A stretch of 64,000 bases of DNA from Phycisphaerae bacterium (lineage in GTDB: Bacteria; Planctomycetota; Phycisphaerae; UBA1845): contig JANQQK010000087.1 of NCBI GenBank assembly GCA_028289375.1, positions 23,970 through 87,969 on the forward strand, given 5' to 3'. Position 1 is the stretch's first letter. Each line of letters opens with the position of its first letter. The notes below the pieces were generated by a model that was given only the letters and a program-made list of their open reading frames with translations, was not told the DNA's origin and searched no databases. Positions 60,280 to 64,000 of the stretch are shown here, piece after piece. Made by a program: the position numbers and the translations under genes.

Positions 60280-60870
60280 ATGGAACGCGCGTCCCATTCT
60301 TCGAATTCGTTCCTCGATGCCACCGTCCTGCTTGAGCGCATCAGTGCGGGCGATGGTAACGCGGTACAGAATCTCCTGCCCATCGTCTACGATGAGTTGC
60401 GCGCTCGGGCCGGTGGGTACTTTCGTCATCAACCCGCCGACCACACGTTGCAGCCGACGGCGCTCGTTCACGAGGTATATGTCAAGTTGGTCCGATCCCA
60501 GGGAATGACCTGGAAGAACCGGGCTCATTTCTGCGCCGTCGCAGCCACTGCCATGCGACAGATTCTCACGGACCATGCCCGTCGCAAGGCCTCCGCCAAA
60601 CGCGCCGAGGGAGATCGAGCGGAGGCCGCAACACTGCTCACCACGCCATCGACCGACTCGGCAGTCGATTTGCTCGACCTGGACGATGCCATGACCAAAC
60701 TTGCAGAGTTGGATTCCCGGCAGGCACGCATTGTCGAATTGCGTTTCTTCGGTGGCTTGACGATGGAAGAAGTCGCGGACGTATTAAGCGTCTCTCTGTC
60801 GACGGTCGAAAAGGAATGGCGACGCATTCGTGCATGGTTGAGCCATGAACTGACGCCGGGGGAAAGATAG
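60280..60870 (+). CDS. ECF RNA polymerase sigma factor
   Basis: 196 residues, same ECF group as the protein at 56092: DELRARAGGYFRHQPADHTL with LQPTALVHEVYVKLVRSQ and HFCAVAATAMRQILTDHARR in region 2, and RQARIVELRFFGGLTMEEVA with VSLSTVEKEWRRIRAWLSHE in region 4. The kinase gene begins at the next base after its stop codon (60871), so the pair is translated together. Its start is 6 nt after a TATAAT box. Confidence 0.93.
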   Translation: MERASHSSNSFLDATVLLERISAGDGNAVQNLLPIVYDELRARAGGYFRHQPADHTLQPTALVHEVYVKLVRSQGMTWKNRAHFCAVAATAMRQILTDHARRKASAKRAEGDRAEAATLLTTPSTDSAVDLLDLDDAMTKLAELDSRQARIVELRFFGGLTMEEVADVLSVSLSTVEKEWRRIRAWLSHELTPGER

Positions 60871-63582
60871 ATGGACGCAGCCACGCGGCATCGTCGGGTG
60901 ATGGCGCTTTTTGACGAACTGTGTGAGCTGCCCGCAGATCAGCGATTCGCGCGGCTTGCTGAGAAGTGCCCGGATGATCCGGACATCCGTCAACATGTCG
61001 AGGCATTGCTCCGGCACGACGAAGCGGATCATAGTCTGTTCAAGGTGGTCGAGTCTAACACGAGACTGGACTTCACGTCTGACGCCGGCAGCGACGACTT
61101 TGCCAAGCCTGACGATCACATCGGCGGCTATCGAATCATTCGCAAGATTGGTCAGGGCGGGATGGGTGAGGTGTTCGAGGCAGAGCAGGAATCACCCAGG
61201 CGTCGTGTTGCGTTGAAGGTGATCCGAGCGGGGCACATTTCGCGCAAGCTGATCCGTCGATTCGAACATGAAGCGTACGTTCTTGCGCAACTTCAGCATC
61301 CCGGCATCGCGCACATCTACGAATCGGGGATGATGACGGCAAGTGGCCGGGAGCAGCCATTCTTCGCCATGGAGCTTATCGACGGCACGCGGATCACCAC
61401 GTATGCCGATGAGTATGCGCTGACCACTGGCCAACGACTCGCCCTGGTGGTCCGTGTTTGTGATGCGGTACAGCACGCCCACCAGAAGGGCATTGTCCAT
61501 CGCGATCTCAAGCCCGCCAACATACTGGTTGTCCCGTCGGAAACCCGCACGGATACCAGCCCGACGGTATCCGGAACCGGTGCCCATATTCTCGATGCCG
61601 TTGGGCAACCCAAGATTCTCGACTTCGGTGTCGCAAGGGTCACGGACGGTGATCTGCAAGCGGTCACGATGCAGACCGAGGTGGGCCAAATCGTCGGAAC
61701 GCTGACCTACATGAGTCCGGAGCAGGTCGCCGGCGACTCGAGTCAAATCGACACGCGCAGCGATGTTTATGCACTCGGAGTGATCCTGTTTCAATTGCTG
61801 ACGGACAGCCTGCCGCTCGATCTATCGCAGTGCTCGATGGCTGAGGCTGCGCGGATCATTCGTGACGAGGAACCCGCACTCGCCGGAACGATCAACAAGT
61901 CGCTCCGAGGCGATGTTGAGACGATTCTCTCAAAGGCGCTCGAAAAGGAGCCTGACCATCGCTATGCCTCAGCCGCCGAGCTTGCGGCAGACATCAGACG
62001 CTATTTGCAGGATGAGCCCATTGTTGCCCGGCCAGCAAGTGCTGTGTACCAGCTCCGCAAATTCGCGAGACGAAACCGGGGGTTGATGTTGGGTGTGATC
62101 GCGACTTTTGTTGCGGTCATCGCGGGTTTGATCACCTCCGGTGTACTGCTCGTGTCCGTGACGCGCGAGCGCGATGCAAAACAGCTTGCGTTGGAGGCAG
62201 TGAAGCTCGAGCGGGATGCCAAGCAATCTGCGCTGGAGGCTTCCGAGGAGGTGACCGCCTTCTTCACCGACATGCTCGAGCAGGCGAGTCCGTCGCTTAG
62301 CGGCAAAGACGTGACGGTGCGTGATATGATTGACCAGGCCGGACGCGACATTGAGTCGCGATTCACTGGGCGACCACTGATCGAAGCGCGCATCCGCCAC
62401 ACCATGGGTGCGACATACGTCACCTTGAGCGAGTTCGAGTTGGCAGCCGAGCAGCTGCAGGCGGCCTTGGCGAAGTGGGATGCGACACCTGAGGCGGAAC
62501 TGATGGATCGATGGGCGACCCAGCTTTGGCTGGGGAAGCTCCGCTACTATCAGGATGACTATGATGCAACGATTGAGCAGCTCGACGAATTGCTTGCCGC
62601 AGTGGAAGCCAATCCAGATGCCGAGTTCGACACTAGCGAAGTCCTGTCAATCCGATCACTCGCAGCAATGCGGCTTGGGCGTTATGCGGAAGCTCGAGAG
62701 GGCCTGGAATACGTCATCCAGATGCTGGAAGGACAGCCTGAACACGATGTAAATACGCTGATTTCGGTCAAGAGCATTCTGGCTGAACTGTTCTCCCGCA
62801 CTGGCTCCGAGCAAACGGAGGAATTCTACCTTGAACTCATCAAGGATTCGTCAAGGATCCGAGGTCCCGATCATCTGGAGACGCTGCTACTCCAGGGCAA
62901 CCTGGCCGTGTACTACCGAAACGACAGGCGGGATGAGCAGGCTCTCCCACTCTTACGGGAGGTGTATCAGGGGCAACGGTTGGCCTTGGGTGACGGACAC
63001 AGGCAGACACTGATAACCGTCAGCCACTTGGCGCAATCATTGGCCCAGCTAGAACGAACGGATGAGGCGCTGATTCTGCTCGACGATGCCCTTGCTGTCG
63101 CGAAACAAGTACACGGTGACGTGTCCGCAACCACGTTGATCGTCGTCTACGCGCGCGGAAACGTCCTTCGCAAGACCGATAATGTGGAGGAGGCGGAGTC
63201 GGCCCTTCTCGAGTCCATTGATCTTTATCGCCATGTCCACGGAGAAACACACATATTCACATGGTACGCCGAGAACGACCTACTCATTGAGCACCTCGTC
63301 CGTGGTCGAAATGGGGAGGCGGTGGAACTTGGCGAGGCCATGTATGAGCGAATGATGGAATCGCATGGCGACCAACATCCACGGTACGTCGACATGCTCT
63401 ACAACCTCGGACAGGCATATTTGTTCGTTGAGGACCACGACAGTGCTGAACGTGTCCTTCTCACCGCTGCTGGCCGAGCCAAGGGTTCATGGGTGGGCGC
63501 CGTAAAGCGAAAACTGGTCGTTCTCTACGAGGAGACCGGGAGACCGGATGAAGCGTCGAAATGGCGCGACGAAACTGACTGA
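60871..63582 (+). CDS. Membrane Ser/Thr protein kinase with TPR domain
   Basis: 903 residues. An N-terminal module (MALFDELCELPADQRFARLA) is like that of the 56698 kinase. The kinase domain lies at about 88-365: IGQGGMGEVFEAEQ, VALKVIRAG, HRDLKPANIL, LDFGVARV, TLTYMSPEQVAG. An insert of about 25 residues (SETRTDTSPTVSGTGAHILD) sits between the catalytic loop and DFG. A TM segment lies at about 407-430, then a short Lys/Glu repeat and TPR helices (for example YNLGQAYLFVEDHDSAERVL). Directly downstream of its sigma factor with no gap. Confidence 0.94.
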   Translation: MDAATRHRRVMALFDELCELPADQRFARLAEKCPDDPDIRQHVEALLRHDEADHSLFKVVESNTRLDFTSDAGSDDFAKPDDHIGGYRIIRKIGQGGMGEVFEAEQESPRRRVALKVIRAGHISRKLIRRFEHEAYVLAQLQHPGIAHIYESGMMTASGREQPFFAMELIDGTRITTYADEYALTTGQRLALVVRVCDAVQHAHQKGIVHRDLKPANILVVPSETRTDTSPTVSGTGAHILDAVGQPKILDFGVARVTDGDLQAVTMQTEVGQIVGTLTYMSPEQVAGDSSQIDTRSDVYALGVILFQLLTDSLPLDLSQCSMAEAARIIRDEEPALAGTINKSLRGDVETILSKALEKEPDHRYASAAELAADIRRYLQDEPIVARPASAVYQLRKFARRNRGLMLGVIATFVAVIAGLITSGVLLVSVTRERDAKQLALEAVKLERDAKQSALEASEEVTAFFTDMLEQASPSLSGKDVTVRDMIDQAGRDIESRFTGRPLIEARIRHTMGATYVTLSEFELAAEQLQAALAKWDATPEAELMDRWATQLWLGKLRYYQDDYDATIEQLDELLAAVEANPDAEFDTSEVLSIRSLAAMRLGRYAEAREGLEYVIQMLEGQPEHDVNTLISVKSILAELFSRTGSEQTEEFYLELIKDSSRIRGPDHLETLLLQGNLAVYYRNDRRDEQALPLLREVYQGQRLALGDGHRQTLITVSHLAQSLAQLERTDEALILLDDALAVAKQVHGDVSATTLIVVYARGNVLRKTDNVEEAESALLESIDLYRHVHGETHIFTWYAENDLLIEHLVRGRNGEAVELGEAMYERMMESHGDQHPRYVDMLYNLGQAYLFVEDHDSAERVLLTAAGRAKGSWVGAVKRKLVVLYEETGRPDEASKWRDETD

Positions 63583-63916
63583 CCTCCAGGCCGCCGACAT
63601 ACCGACACGCCACGTCGCAATCTGATTGACGACAGATTCCGCAAGCTGGTGATGACCATTCCTGCGTTGCGCAGCACCGTATTCACGACGCCATCGCTGC
63701 GCCGCCAGCGCATCCCCAATGCCATACCGCTTTCTGACCTCCACCGCCAAGGTTCTGTAAGTCTGTCCCGGATAAGAACTTAAGTTTTCTTCGCAGGGTT
63801 CGAAGAATTCGTTACGGGCGATCTCTCTCTCACTCGTGTTCGCAGTGAATAGCGGCCCAGCTGGGATATGGGTCGCAATCCGGTCCGCAGATCAAGGAAA
63901 TGAAAGTGAGAAGAAG
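63583..63916. other. Intergenic stretch with a hairpin upstream of the lipoprotein gene
   Basis: About 330 bases without a supported gene. TTCTTCG (63787-63793) and CGAAGAA (63801-63807) form a perfect 7-bp inverted repeat with a 7-nt loop, lying about 110 nt before the lipoprotein ATG; it may be part of its promoter or leader. Open frames here on both strands match nothing I recognise. Confidence 0.35.
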
Positions 63917-64000
63917 ATGAACGCGATGGGAATGGGACGATTGGGTGTGACGCTCATGGCGGTGTTGGCGATGCTGATGCCGGGTTGTGGTGTGGACGAA
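63917..64000 (+). CDS. Predicted lipoprotein, 5' end only (runs off right edge)
   Basis: The first 28 residues are visible: a short N-terminus, a hydrophobic core (LGVTLMAVLAMLMPGC) and a lipobox LMPGC, so the mature protein would start at that Cys and be lipid-anchored. A purine-rich GTGAGAAG precedes the ATG at 63917. Nothing can be said of function. Confidence 0.6.
   Translation, partial: MNAMGMGRLGVTLMAVLAMLMPGCGVDE

Noticed and set aside
59941..60576. 211-codon minus-strand frame upstream of the second ECF sigma gene
   Set aside because: Half of it is antisense to the sigma gene and the rest has no recognisable domain or start signal.
63487..63750. Possible transposase fragment on the minus strand
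   Set aside because: An RYGIGDALAAQRW-like stretch gave a vague resemblance only, with no catalytic motif or terminal repeats.

Overview
The window looks like chromosomal DNA of a planctomycete, most likely of the Phycisphaerae type. This is an inference from gene families: ECF sigma factors paired with large Ser/Thr kinases carrying TPRs, dockerin-like EF-hand tails on secreted proteins, PQQ-type propeller proteins, zinc-ribbon membrane proteins, a GldF/GldG/DUF4340 ABC system and a CPBP protease of the kind linked to PEP-CTERM sorting. Base composition is GC-rich, with one clearly AT-richer island. No rRNA, tRNA, CRISPR array, intact insertion sequence or phage was found.

Layout. 1-5146 (minus) runs from a nitrilase-like amidohydrolase and a DUF309 protein through an ABC exporter pair and a small membrane protein to the 5' part of gpmI. 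5267-7238 (plus) has a tiny zinc-ribbon-like protein, a PDZ protein and the CPBP protease. 7346-14674 (minus) has a 1573-residue cysteine-rich repeat protein, a secreted haem peroxidase with a C-terminal membrane anchor, and a tRNA-binding OB-fold protein. 14833-19251 holds manA, two poorly known membrane proteins, a VWA protein and an orphan HPt protein. 19502-27259 is a compact plus-strand operon: ABC ATPase, GldF-like permease, GldG-like protein, DUF4340 protein, SixA-like phosphatase and an epimerase.

27264-30858 contains mutM, an AT-richer orphan gene, a diverged duplicate of the mutM 3' end, and an MTA phosphorylase that is translationally coupled to a 1403-residue double-propeller protein (to 35069). 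35080-42714 carries a cysteine desulfurase, a zinc-ribbon kinase, a solute-binding protein, an ArsR/SRPBCC/DUF1579 cluster with a visible operator, an ArsM-like methyltransferase and a second epimerase.

42949-47254 is a kinase divergent from an ECF-like sigma factor and its coupled small partner. 47415-55854 is a set of secreted or surface proteins (a fibre-like protein, an M43-like metalloprotease, two dockerin-tailed proteins and an alpha/beta hydrolase lipoprotein) interrupted by an opine dehydrogenase. 56092-63582 contains two head-to-tail ECF sigma/kinase modules, separated by about 1.2 kb of gene remnants (a frameshifted WD40 fragment and a dockerin-tail fragment). A lipoprotein gene starts at the right edge.

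How it works together: the right half reads as a signalling and surface-protein region with three sigma/kinase pairs in about 20 kb. The left half mixes housekeeping genes (gpmI, manA, mutM, MTAP, nifS-like) with export machinery. Several housekeeping starts sit 6-7 nt behind a TANNNT box, suggesting leaderless mRNAs. The most unusual items are the mutM 3'-end duplication around an orphan gene, the 29-copy six-cysteine repeat protein, and the remnant region between the two sigma/kinase modules.
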